From Siphonodentalium dalli (Eukaryota; Mollusca; Scaphopoda; Gadilida; Siphonodentaliidae): a stretch of DNA of 64,000 nt. The translations under genes were made by a program, and so were the position numbers. The notes under the pieces are model-generated. The model was not told the origin of the DNA, searched no databases, and saw nothing but the letters and a program-made list of their open reading frames with translations. Of this stretch, positions 24,683-63,945 are shown in pieces. The first letter of the stretch is position 1; every line of letters starts with the position of its first letter. The stretch is from assembly GCA_032622095.1 (NCBI GenBank), contig CP136061.1, forward strand, positions 238,436,609-238,500,608. Reading direction: 5' to 3'.

Positions 24683-24993
24683 TTAATATATTGAAGGTAC
24701 GTTGTGACCGTGTTGAAATTTAATGCATTGCGTCAACATGGTCTCATAATGTCGGCGCTGAATTGTCCAAGTTGTAATATTCTCCATGTAGTCTGAAACC
24801 CATCATATGGTCCCAACAAACGGGGATGTTAGGATAAATCCCGAACTTCCCCGTGTTCGCGATATAAACTGCTGTCAATGGCCGTCATCTCTGAGACATG
24901 CTGAATTTCACAGACAGCGGGATATATTTATATGCTGACGTAACCCATTGTTTGAAATCATGTGACATTCAGTGAGTCGGCCCAGTTGGGCAA
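24683..24993. other. Non-coding stretch, nothing recognised
   Basis: Ordinary unique-looking sequence. It ends with GGGCAA, the left copy of the target duplication of the next element. Confidence 0.4.
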
Positions 24994-25235
24994 GAGGCCC
25001 CCACCCCCCCCTTTTTGTACGCCGTATTCCATGCCCTGTTATGAGGTACGCCCTATTCCGGCCCCTCTGTTAGGAGGTATTCGGTATTCCAAAAATACCG
25101 GTATTCGTACGCCGACCTTAAAAAAAATGAAGTTTTCATATATGTTTATGTATTCCATATGGCTGTTAACTTGTATTCCACCCTCTGTGTTAAGTGGTAT
25201 TCCGTATTCCTGTGGGGGGTAGGGGTGGGGGCCTC
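24994..25235. mobile_element. 242-bp TIR element with 6-bp target duplication
   Basis: The termini GAGGCCCCCACCCC and GGGGTGGGGGCCTC are perfect 14-bp inverted repeats. GGGCAA directly precedes (24,988-24,993) and follows (25,236-25,241). The interior repeats GGTATTC and GTATTCC words, giving further local inverted pairing. The superfamily is not identified. Confidence 0.65.
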
Positions 25236-25649
25236 GGGCAACGGTGTCACAATATCTGATGTGTTTGACTGCTGTAACACATTGTATTAACAATGATGTC
25301 ATTACTTTCATGGCTCACTGGTGAGATCACTGTGTCGCAAAAATCAAAGAAGCTATTTCTCATGTCCACGGGTTCAATGCGCACTTTGTTATTTGGTGTA
25401 TTAAACTCTATGGTCGAAGGGATAGTACTCTAAAACTCAAAAAAATTAGGAGATCTGAAAACGCACGTGGTTAGTGAATAATGATTATATCCCTTTGTTT
25501 CACATGTCAGTTTCGGGTCATGAATAATGTGGAATTTAACTTTTGGCGTCACAAGCGCAACATACTAGTAATTGTTCACAGGTATTTGGCAAAAAAAATA
25601 AAATATAATAATAATAATAAAAGATATAAAGGCAAGTATCAAGGCTGAT
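25236..25649. other. Non-coding stretch
   Basis: No gene is seen. A short AT-rich simple repeat (ATAATAATAATAATA) lies at about 25,605-25,620. Confidence 0.4.
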
Positions 25650-26021
25650 AGTGAAAATAGGAGGTTAAAAATCATCCTCACAAAAGCAAATTTTTTTATC
25701 AAATTTATCTGGAATTCTAGCATTATGTGCCCAAGTAATCATGTTTTTGGTTAAAGTTTAGCTTTCCGTCATACTTTAAACAAGTGAGCATAGAAAATCA
25801 TTCGAAGTTGTCAATGAAATTTATTTTTTGGTACCCGAAACGTCCGTCCAATAAAAAATCAAATAATCCAACCCCTAAATCACTGAAATCTATACTATTA
25901 TCATCAAACTAAATAGCCCTATTGTCAAACAGACATTGTTTCATAAAGTACAGCTAATTTGGTGGTGGTAGTCAACATACATCGAGTTTAATAACGATTT
26001 ATGTCCTTTTTTTTCGTCAGT

Positions 26022-26346
26022 TTTACAGAATTGATGAACAAACGAGCAGAACTAGCCAACCTCCTCTCTAGCTCGTTGCCTGACATCATAATTGGCAACG
26101 AAACTTGGCTGAAACCACACACCACCAACTATGAAATATTTCCAGATGGTTACAGCATAATAGCCAGGAAGGATAGGAAAGACGGATATGGCGGAGTGAT
26201 CATTGCCACAAAGACATCAATCCCATGTCATGAATTAGCCATCAAGAAAAATGATGTGGAGATATCCGCAATTAAACTGAGCTGCCAGAACAAACAGGAA
26301 TTGGTGATGGCCAGTATTTACCGACGACGACATAGACTACAACCAG
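26022..26346 (+). pseudogene. LINE ORF2, endonuclease N-terminal part
   Basis: This frame encodes the first part of an apurinic-type endonuclease: IIGNETWLKP carries the conserved glutamate motif, followed by YGGVIIATK and ELVMASIYR. The N-terminal asparagine motif is missing because the element is 5'-truncated. After MASIYR the frame shifts by about 26,330, and the next part is read from 26,350 in another frame. Known role: nicking the target for target-primed reverse transcription. No intact start codon belongs to this copy. Confidence 0.75.
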
Positions 26347-27648
26347 GACTTGTGTGGTGCCATAGCTGACCTAGTGAACTCAAACCAACAGGCTGCTATA
26401 TGGATTGGTGGAGACACAAACCTGCCAGATATCAACTGGGAGCAGATGTCTATAAATGGAAATAGGTACAACAAGAATATCAACAACGAATTCCTAAATA
26501 CTATTGAAGACTGTGGACTCAAACAAGTGGTCACGTTTCCAACCAGGGGCAAGAACTTGCTGGACACATTCTTCACAAATAGACCATCACTTACCATCTT
26601 ATGCAAACCAGTGCCAGGGCTTGGTGATCACGACATCATATTCATCTCATCAAGAGTGGCAGCTCCATACCGAAGACCAGTCAGGAGAAAGATCCACCTG
26701 TGGTCTCAGGCGGACATGTCAGAACTATCATTGGCAGCTAGAATACAAACAGAGCATTTCCGAACTAAAATTAAACCCGCTGACAACATCGACTTGCAGT
26801 GGACGACATTCAAGGACATATGTAATCAACTACTACAACTGATACCAACCAAAATGACTAGCACACGTTTCAACCAACCATGGATAACAACTGAAATCAA
26901 GCGACTCTCAAAACGTAAGCACAGGGCATTCAACAGGGCGAGACAGACTGGCAAACATCAAGATTGGAAGTATTACAAAAAGCTCAAGACGTTGAGTCAA
27001 AAAATGTGCCGAACAACAAAATCAAAGTACATTTCAAACATGGTCCCAGATAGCAGGGAATCAAACCGACTATGGTCCTACATCAAAAGCATGAAGAGTG
27101 ATAGCTCAGGAGTATCACCACTGAAGAGAGATGGTATTCTTTATAGTGACCCATTAACAAAGGCGGAAATCCTAAACAGACAATTCTCATTTGTCTTCAC
27201 ACAAGAGGATATCCAAAATATTCCAAACATCGCCGACATGGGTATCCCATCACTGCCGAACATCACAGTGACAGAAAATGGAGTTGAAAAACTCCTGAAA
27301 AACATCAACATCCACAAGGCCACTGGACCCGATGGTATACCCGGAAGGCTCCTCAAAGCAGTCGCAACCGAGATCACGCCGATGCTAACTAAGTTATTTC
27401 AGGCATCCATCGACCAGGGGAAGGTTCCATTAGACTGGAAACAGGCATACATCACGCCACTCCACAAGAAAGGGGACAGGACAGCAGCATCAAATTATTG
27501 GCCAGTCTCTTTGACCTCCATCTGCTGCAAACTAATGGAGCATATACTACACAGCCGCATAATATCACATCTGGAGTCACATGGCATTCTCTCCAAGTAC
27601 CAACATGGCTTTAGGAAGAAACGCTCATGCGAGACACAACTACTCTAA
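26344..27648 (+). pseudogene. LINE ORF2, endonuclease C-terminal and RT N-terminal part
   Basis: It continues the endonuclease with GGDTNLPDINW and GLGDHDIIF (the SDH-type catalytic motif as GDHD), then a basic linker and the N-terminal reverse transcriptase region: HKATGPDGIPGRLLK, WKQAYITPLHKKGD and YQHGFRKKRSCETQLL. These word patterns are those of jockey/CR1-group enzymes. A second frameshift follows at about 27,645, after ETQLL. The position where RYWPVSL/YRPVSL is expected reads YWPVSL, an apparent substitution. Confidence 0.8.
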
Positions 27649-28759
27649 AACTGTGGATGATTTCACCAGAGGTATCTTCGAGCAGGAACAGATTGACGCT
27701 GTATTGTTGGACTTTTCGAAGGCCTTCGACAAGGTGCCTCACCAACGACTTCTGCTCAAATGTGAGAAATATGGCATCCGAGATAACACCTTAGACTGGA
27801 TAAGTGATTTCTTATCGGAAAGAAGTCAGAAAGTCGTCCTTGAGGGTCAACACTCAAGCTCAGCAAATGTAACATCTGGAGTGCCTCAAGGAACTGTGAT
27901 GGGACCATTGCTCTTCTTGATATATATCAACGACTTAACCAAACACGTGACAGCGACACCTCGTCTATATGCTGACGACTGTTTGTTGTACAGATCCATC
28001 AAGTCGGAGAAGGATGCATTGGAACTTCAAAAAGATCTGGACAAACTGCAGAACTGGGAGCGAGAATGGCAAATGAAGTTCAATGAAGACAAGTGCGAGG
28101 CTATAACCATCACCAACAAGAAGAAGAACATTATCAAATGTCACTACTACATCCATGACAAACAGCTCAACTCTGTTACAACGGCAAAATACTTGGGGAT
28201 CACCTTCCAAAATGACATGAGTTGGAACACCCATATCAACCAAATGTGTGCAAAGGCGAACTCAACCACGGCCTTCATAAGAAGAAACTTATCAGGATGC
28301 ACACCGGCTATCAGAGAGCGTTGCTATAAGGCGATGGTTCGACCCATAGCCGAGTACGCATCGAACGTCTGGAGTCCACACACCGATGGAAACACCAAAA
28401 AGATAGAGAGGGTACAGGAAAGGGCAGCACGCATGGTGAATAACAACTACCACAGACGCAGTGGCGCACCAGCCATGGTACAATCTCTGGAATGGACACC
28501 ACTGAAGAAAAGAAGGGATATTACTAAATGCACCACCTTCTACAAATGTATCAACGAGCTAGTATCGATTGACCACAAGACACTTCTCGAGAAGTACAAA
28601 TCGTCATCACGTGGACATAACCAGAAATACCGACAACATCATACAAGGGTTGATGTCTACAAGTACTCCTTCTTTCCATCAGCGATAAGACTATGGAACT
28701 CCATGCCAAAAGAAGTAGTCAACTGCAACTCTCTAGAAGACCTGAATAGCTGTGCCTGA
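27645..28759 (+). pseudogene. LINE ORF2, reverse transcriptase catalytic part and C-terminus
   Basis: The catalytic core is readable: motif A LLDFSKAFDKV (aspartate near 27,710), motif B GVPQGTVMGPLLFLIYINDL and motif C YADD at 27,968-27,979, followed by the thumb-like KYLGITFQNDMSWNTHI and a C-terminal region with RVQERAARMV and FFPSAIRLWNSMP. The stop at 28,757 is at the usual end of this family. This segment has no internal stop, so the copy is young or its decay is limited to two indels. Confidence 0.85.
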
Positions 28760-28945
28760 GGACAACAATGCATCTACATTTTACTGCAAGACGTTTTAAC
28801 CTGTAAATACAACATTGCTTTTAATCATAAATCTATTTTAACAACTTCCTCATTCGCCGGCACACAATAGTGCGATATTGTCCCAACAGAAATACACCTC
28901 TGCCAGGACCTGCACTGTAATACGAAGAAGAAGAAGAAGAAGAAT
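28760..28945 (+). other. LINE 3' untranslated tail and GAA microsatellite
   Basis: It contains GTGCGATATTGTCCCAACAG and CCAGGACCTGCACTG, shared with the fragment at 19,721. The final GAAGAAGAAGAAGAAGAAGAA is the probable 3' end recognised during target-primed reverse transcription. Confidence 0.65.
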
Positions 28946-29744
28946 TCTTTTCGCGGGAGGCCATTTTGAAAAAACTGAAAGCGAAAGTAACTTGAACTTT
29001 ATTAAATTAATTTTAATATCTCTCTTTTAATTGATATCCGGTATTCTTAATGACAAAAATCATGTGGTTGATATATAATACCCACTAGATAAGGAATTAG
29101 ATAAAACATTTTTTTTTATCGATGTAAAATTATTTTATTTTGGAGTCATTTACTGCAGCGTTTCTCGAGTTTGTTTCGCACTTTCAAAATGGCCTCCCGC
29201 AAAAATAAATCTGTAAAACTGACGGAAAAAAAAGACAAAAATCGTTATTAAGCTCGATGTATGTTGAGTACCACACCCAAATTAGCTGTCCTTCGTGAAA
29301 CAACGTCTGTTTGACAATAGGGCTATTTAGTTTGATGATTAGAGTATAGATTTCGGTGATTTAGGGGTTGGATTGTTTGATTTTTGTATTTTTCATTGGA
29401 CAGACGTTTCGGGTACCAACCAAATAAATTTGATTTATCAACTTTAAATGTTTTTCTATGTTTACTAATCTCAAATACGACGGTGAACCAAACTTGTTTG
29501 AAAACTATGATTATTTGGTTACATAGTGCTGCAATTACAGATCAATAAAAATTAAAATGTTGCTTTTGTAGAGAAAAATGCTGACCTCTATCAAAAATGA
29601 GATAGACACCTTTCCGAGATTTTTATTAAATTAAAAAAAAAAAAAAATTTATGCCTAATACCTGTGGCCTACATGTGCACGGTATGCAACAGAGATTGAA
29701 CATTTCAACCCCAAAATCCAAATTGACCATATTGTCAATCAATA

Positions 29745-30150
29745 TAGGAGACAAGCTGGTAGGAGGAGGAGCCATCTTCATCAAATTACTACATTGTAAA
29801 TAATATTTTCCTCAACAAATCTGCGGATACAGAACAGCCTTTGACCTAAATTTAATAATAACTTCAAAAGACTAGACAGTGTAGCAATGCAACGCATGCT
29901 GAAGGGGTTTACGATGAGGAAGTTATGGTTTTTCATGCAAAGTCAACACGGCACTGATCTCTGAATAATATTTTTACAAACTTTATGCATGCGGGTGAAA
30001 GACTAATTAAAATCATTGAAGTCAGAAGAATCAAGTCATTTTATTCTTCAGCATTGAACAACAAATAGTGTTTATTGTTGATTTATTTAATATATGGTAT
30101 GAATAAAGAGTGTTTGTGCGAAAATTTTAAAACGTCTGGAAAATTACTGG
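29745..30150 (+). repeat. Dispersed segment, copy 2 (shared with 21,690-22,080)
   Basis: It has the same order of conserved words as at 21,690, with internal indels and no coding potential. Both copies lie 1-2 kb downstream of a LINE tail, which may be coincidence or an older segmental duplication. Confidence 0.55.
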
Positions 30151-30643
30151 TTTTTTATAACATTCGGCTCTTACATGTAGTTCCCGTATTACATAACGGA
30201 AATTGAAATTTTAAACTTCACAATTAGTACTTATTTTTATAGTTCACAAGTCAATGTAAAAGTCCATTCATTGTTCCACTATTTCCATATTATGGAAAGT
30301 TTTTGTTTTGATATTTATCTCTTTGTTTTCTTAGTTCTATCCTAAGTTTGTACGAGTTGTTATGTTCTTTTCTTGAACATTCTCTGTTGAAATACACCTT
30401 GTTTTGTCCATCGATTTTAGTTTCTTCTCTGTTAAATTGAATTGCCTCTTTTATCATGATATCGTTATCAATAAGCTTAATGTGTACTAGTCGATTTTTG
30501 CTTTGTGTTACTGGTAAGATTCAAATTCTCTTAAATGACACAACATGTTTCATATCACATTGCGTTATCCTTTTTATTGTATTTTCTATTTCTATCATAT
30601 CTTCTTCTTCCGTTTGTTTATCTGGTATGTTTAGGGCTACTAC

Positions 30644-30858
30644 AGTACTAATGCCCTAAATAATCGACCCCCTAACCACAGCAGAATTATGGGTAACTTT
30701 TCAGGATTTAGTCGGAAATATGGCTTGTGGCCATTCATCGGAAAGCTGTCCCTGAGAGCTTTCCGATGAATGGCAACAAGCCATATTTCCGAGCAAATCC
30801 TGAAAAGTTACCCATAATTCTGCTGTGGTTAAGGAGTCGATTACTTAGGGCATTACTG
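30644..30858. mobile_element. Palindromic TA-flanked MITE (CAGTAATGCCC family)
   Basis: A nearly complete palindrome of 215 bp: the left arm CAGTACTAATGCCCTAAATA and the right arm TTACTTAGGGCATTACTG, with long pairing through AACCACAGCAGAATTAT and CTTTCCGATGAATGGC. TA dinucleotides flank it at 30,642 and 30,859. TA duplication and the CAGT terminus suggest mobilisation by a Tc1/mariner-type transposase. Confidence 0.75.
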
Positions 30859-30864
30859 TATGTT

Positions 30865-31420
30865 CAAGTCTGGAATTAGTGTGTCTGTTATTTGTAGAAT
30901 GATGTTCCCAGAGTAGACTATGACGAATCGGGCATTTGTGGCTCGAATCGAATCTGGGATCGAATCAGGTCAATGATTTCACATCGAATCTTCACCTCTT
31001 AAAATTATAACAATAAGTGTTGAGCAATTGGTTATTGCAGCCTACCGAGAGAAGTTTTCCGACAATGAATACTACAGCTAACGTAAAGTTCTATCCAGCA
31101 TATTTTTACGTTCATTTATTTACATTCATCGGAATTCTCATACCGCCATACTGGTCAAACTCGGAAGTTCAATCCTAACCAGTTTCATACTTCTGACTTG
31201 TTCTGAAATGTATTTTTTGGTGCAAATTGTACGATTACAATACTAAGAATGTTATATTTTTGTCTGACCTTCTGTTCAAAGAATTTTCTGAAACAAAACT
31301 TTGTCTGACCCTACCTAAAGGGTTAATTTAGTGATGCTAGCCCACCATGCAGGATAGCGTCACTATATTCATCCTCTGGGAACCTCATTGCAAATGACAG
31401 ACATACTATTTCCAGACTTG
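30865..31420. mobile_element. hAT-like MITE inside the ORF1 remnant
   Basis: The termini CAAGTCTGGAATTAGTGTGT and ACTATTTCCAGACTTG are inverted repeats. The right target copy is ACTATGTT at 31,421. The left copy is ACTATGTT too, once the TA-MITE that landed inside it is ignored (AC at 30,640, TA, then TGTT at 30,861). The interior contains other sequence including GAATCGAATCTGGGATCG. Confidence 0.7.
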
Positions 31421-32195
31421 ACTATGTTGTTTATACTGTTTTCGATTATGTTCTTATTTTGTGTTAGTTCCTGTAAGTTCTCGTTGATGTTTTCTTTCAG
31501 TCTTCTCTGCAATTTTTTCAAAACTTTTTCTTGTTTTTAGAATATATTCGTCCGCTGGTCATCAAAGATTTTTATTTTATTGTCCAGTTTTCGTTTCAAA
31601 GAGTCTCTTGTTTGAGATTCTCCTCTCTCTGTTAAGTGTTTTTCATCTCATTTTGTTATTCTTCTTTGTAAACTTGATAAATAACATTTTCCATTTTCTG
31701 CATCTTATTGTTTATTTCAGCAGTATACATGTATCTATCGATATTCACTTTTTGTTTCTTGTTGAATGAATCAAATCTGATGTCAGTTTGTGTGTTATGT
31801 TTTTCCTCATATTTTTCCAAAATCAACACAAACTTTTCTAATTGTCTTTCCATACTGAGCATCCATCATTCCAATATCTAGTATTTTAATGTTACTTGTA
31901 CGTTTATTAGTCAATTTTGAGTTCACTATCTCATTGTCTGTCATCGTTGGTATACTATTCTGTTTCTTTTGAAGCTCTCGTGATGTTTTCATTGTTTGCA
32001 TGACCAAAGTATTGCACTCGATCTATTCATCACTTCTTCTGCGCCCTCAGATGTCAATCCTTGGCAGCTAAAATGGAACGATCTCTTACAGATATCGCAG
32101 ATTATTTTATGTGTTTTATTTCGGAATTTCCACTGCAAGCATAGCACTTCTGTGCAATAATGTTCGCCCGACGATCTTTGTTTGTTTTCCATGTT

Positions 32196-33861
32196 TTCAT
32201 CGCTGGCGATTAGTTTTATACCTTGAGTTCTCCATTGCTAAGTTCTCTTCCTTGTTCCTCAAAATGCGAAGAACATAATGAAACTTCTAATGGAAGTAAC
32301 TTCAAGAATTTTATAGCGAATATCATGTGAGAGGTTTTTCCACGTCATGTTTTTACCTTACTTTTATGGAGCTTTATATTCTGTTGCCTTAATACTTGTT
32401 GTGACGTCATCTTATCTGACTAAATATTCACTCAAATGCATTTCAATGTTTGCAAAAAGATGGGAAGCAGTTACCTTGGGGAATTATTTTTATGATCTTG
32501 CCTCCGATTATGCTACTACCATTGCACTGTTTTGGGTTGTAATGATATGTTGGAATATGCTAAATAGTAATATCTGATGTATTTACTAATTTGGTGGGGG
32601 GGTTGGGTCCCAAAATGTTGTCCTGGAAAAAATAAAAAAAATTGCACAGAGGGTGGGGGGTGGGTGGTCAGGTTGTAGAAATTATTAATTTCAACCCTGT
32701 GTCTGCAAATTTGTTCAAGACACCCCCCCCCCCCCCTGGGAATTGTGAGAATATTTGTTTTGTGAAGGCCCCATATTAGTTATCATTATATGATGTTTTG
32801 TGGCCAGGTGTAGTCCATTTATTATATACACACATGTATTCACAAAAGATAAAGTAGAATATGTACAAAAACTGCTATGCTTTTGTCCGCGTACATGTAT
32901 TTAGCCATTTTGTATGTGCCAGTGGTTGGCTATAACCTGCTGCAAGGCGTTATTGTCTGTAAGGGTAATCATGTTCTACTGAGCGTGTATATCTTGGAAT
33001 GTAACCATTTGTAAAATTCACATGCTACTGACATCTGGCTGCTGATGATTTTATTAATGCTGGACATAAGACAGTTATTGTAACCAGCCAAGTCACTTGT
33101 AATTAGGAAACAACTTGAGAAATCACAATTTTGTTACGAATTTGGGCTCCAGTACTGAAATAAAGCTGCATTTGCTCCCAGTTAAAAATGGTATGTTGAC
33201 ATATCACGTTACACAACATTCTCTTTTTTCACAATATAATGCTTCATACGGTATGACTTAATTACAGTAATTGACAACACTGGCTTACATTGAAATAATT
33301 TATTGTTAGTTTTTTCTTCTTGTTTGGTAAATTATTTTCTGTTCAAGGTTCCTGCTATTCACAAGATTTCACTTTTCGGCAGGTGCTCATTACATATCGC
33401 CGGTGCGATTCGAAGAGGTTGTAAAGTAAATTAGCAATGTTCAGGAGAGACACAAAACTGATTCCGACTTATTTACAACAATTTCTAATCGGCGATTTAT
33501 GTTGTTTCCATGTTTTACTATGTTTCTTAAGTATAAATAAGTAACAATTTATCACACTTTGCGGAGATTGTGCTTGAATGTGCATGTACATAGTCGTGTC
33601 CACGCCTGTCATAAGGTTCTGTCAAATCTCATTGGGGCGTGATATAAGGGGAATGCCTTTTAAATCCAATAAGACGGTAATTTGAAAATGCTGTATAATC
33701 AGATTTATGAATTTTTGTCACATGTTGAAAAAAAATCACACTTTTGATTGAATATTGGAGTTTAATATACCCAATGTATTCAAATCCACTGATTCCGAAT
33801 CTGCAATAAACAATTTCGCACCAAAACCACTGCGACCTCTTCGATTTACTTGACTTGTAAA
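32196..33861. other. Non-coding stretch upstream of TFG exon
   Basis: No gene or catalogued repeat is recognised. Homopolymer runs lie at about 32,595 (G) and 32,722-32,737 (C). A 5' non-coding exon and promoter of TFG may lie in this interval or further upstream, but I cannot identify a transcription start from the sequence. Confidence 0.4.
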
Positions 33862-34299
33862 CAAGCCTTGAAACAGTGTGTCTGTCATTTGCATAATGAG
33901 GTCCCCAGAGAGTAAGTTTGCAGGCTAGCATCACCAAATTCACCCACTGGGAACATCATTCTGTTGAGGCCTCAACTGCTATCTGAGACACAGGATCAGA
34001 TTGAAGTTTCCCAGTTGAAGTTGGTGATGTTGACTTCACCCATTATTCACCTCGATTATGCATTTAATCTTCTGAAAATTAGGGGATATAGAAAATGAAC
34101 AGAAGGGAGAAAGCAACTAATTCATTAGAATGTTGTTAATTTGAGACTATAGATACTTCCCAGAAGATAAGGCCTAAGCAGAATGAGGTCACCAGAGGGT
34201 GAATTTACCGATGCTAGCCTGCTGTGCGGAGTAGCATCGGTAAATTCACCCTCTGCTGACCTCATTCTGCAAATGACAGTCACACTATTTCAAGGCTTG
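33862..34299. mobile_element. hAT-like MITE ending 41 bp before a TFG exon
   Basis: The termini CAAGCCTTGAAACAGTGTGT and ACTATTTCAAGGCTTG are inverted. The 8-bp flanks CTTGTAAA (33,854) and CCTGTAAA (34,300) differ at one base. Two palindromic modules (GAGGTCCCCAGAG and TGATGCTAGCC with their inverses) fill the interior. Confidence 0.75.
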
Positions 34300-34343
34300 C
34301 CTGTAAAACTGTAAATAACTCTCTTCACTTTGTTTTTCAGACA

Positions 34344-63333
<28,990 letters not shown>

Positions 63334-63339
63334 GTATGT

Positions 63340-63460
63340 AACCCTTTCATGATGGGAGCTGTGCTGGTGCTGCATAAAAGATCCTTTGCCAATGCATTCT
63401 CTTATATATGGGAATAGGGAGATATAAGAGAATGCATTGCTTGCAAGGTCAAGCAAATTT
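63340..63460. mobile_element. TTAA-family hairpin MITE next to a TFG donor site
   Basis: AACCCTTTCATGATGGGAGC starts 7 bp after the exon end. One hairpin (CCAATGCATTCTCTTATATA.. ..GATATAAGAGAATGCATT) follows. The right terminus is lost. The donor GTATGT immediately abuts the MITE edge. Confidence 0.75.
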
Positions 63461-63568
63461 TGCATATGATGGTGATGGTCCAAGATATTTGTGCAACACG
63501 CATATTGCCTTAAATTATCATGACACGAATCTCTGCTTCATTTCAACTTGCATCTAGATTAACGATTA
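63461..63568. other. Short intron spacer
   Basis: Unique-looking sequence between two MITEs in the last visible intron. Confidence 0.4.
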
Positions 63569-63945
63569 AAGGTGCTCAATCCGATTAAGCACCCCTAAAT
63601 TACTATTTCTTTGGCTTCGGGGGTAAAAAATATTTGATTCGTGTCGAGGAACCCACCCTTCAAAGCTCAGAGTGATCAGATATCGATTTTTGAAGTTTGT
63701 TAATTTTTGCACGTGCTCAAACAGACCAATTGCGGGTGTAAGATGGATAACTCTAAAATCAAGTGGTTATTATTGTTAATAGTAACCACTTATTGAACCA
63801 CATCTCCAAAAATTAACAAACTTCAAAAATCGATATCTGATCACTGAGCTTTGAAAGGTGGATTCCTCGACTCGTCTCAAATATTTTTTACTCCCGAAGC
63901 CAAAGAAATAGTAATTTAGGAGTGCTTAATCGGATTGAGTACCTT
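63569..63945. mobile_element. TA-flanked palindromic MITE, 377 bp
   Basis: The ends are AAGGTGCTCAATCCGATTAA and CGGATTGAGTACCTT with TA on both sides. The arms pair through CTTTGGCTTCGGGGGTAAAA and its inverse. Part of the right arm near the centre is deleted relative to 55,212. Confidence 0.8.

Larger units (their letters stand above)
26033..28940 (+). mobile_element. 5'-truncated non-LTR retrotransposon (jockey/CR1-like)
   Basis: The copy begins inside the endonuclease domain, runs through the reverse transcriptase and ends in a GAA microsatellite (28,923-28,943). AGAATT flanks it at 26,027-26,032 and 28,941-28,946, a probable 6-bp target duplication. Excising it with one AGAATT restores a palindrome arm that aligns without gaps over 26 bp to the opposite arm. 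A simple-sequence 3' end is typical of CR1/L2/jockey-related elements. Two frameshifts make this copy non-functional. Confidence 0.8.
25650..29595. mobile_element. Long palindromic element hosting a LINE
   Basis: The left arm 25,650-26,032 reappears inverted at about 29,195-29,595; for example GGTACCCGAAACGTC (25,831) pairs with GACGTTTCGGGTACC (29,404), and AAACTAAATAGCCCTATTG with its inverse at 29,317-29,335. The left arm continues after the LINE: CGCGGGAGGCCATTTTGAAA (28,952) pairs with CAAAATGGCCTCCCGC (29,187). Without the LINE the element is about 1.0 kb with arms of about 400 bp and a loop of about 180 bp. It is probably a non-autonomous foldback element; no TSD was established for it. 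Confidence 0.7.
30290..32195 (-). pseudogene. Retrotransposon ORF1 remnant with PHD-like zinc finger
   Basis: Read on the minus strand, 32,192-31,989 encodes a zinc-binding module with CDICKRSFHFSCQGL and WSCKQ, a PHD-like cysteine/histidine spacing. A lysine/glutamate-rich, coiled-coil-like part follows (31,862-31,450, including VLKKLQRRLKENINENLQEL). A third part at 30,655-30,300 includes KNRLVHIKLIDNDIMIKEA and CSRKEHNNSYKLRIELRKQ, reminiscent of the C-terminal domain of LINE ORF1 proteins. Several frameshifts and stops break it, and two MITEs interrupt it. It could belong to a different retrotransposon from the plus-strand ORF2 copy. The alternative, a host PHD-finger gene, is less likely given the coiled coil and C-terminal part. 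Confidence 0.55.

Noticed and set aside
27141-28502. Minus-strand frames opposite the LINE
   Set aside because: They are antisense shadows of the endonuclease/reverse transcriptase frames.
32347-32577. 76-codon hydrophobic frame upstream of TFG
   Set aside because: It looks membrane-like only because the DNA is AT-rich. No conserved motif or neighbouring exon was found.
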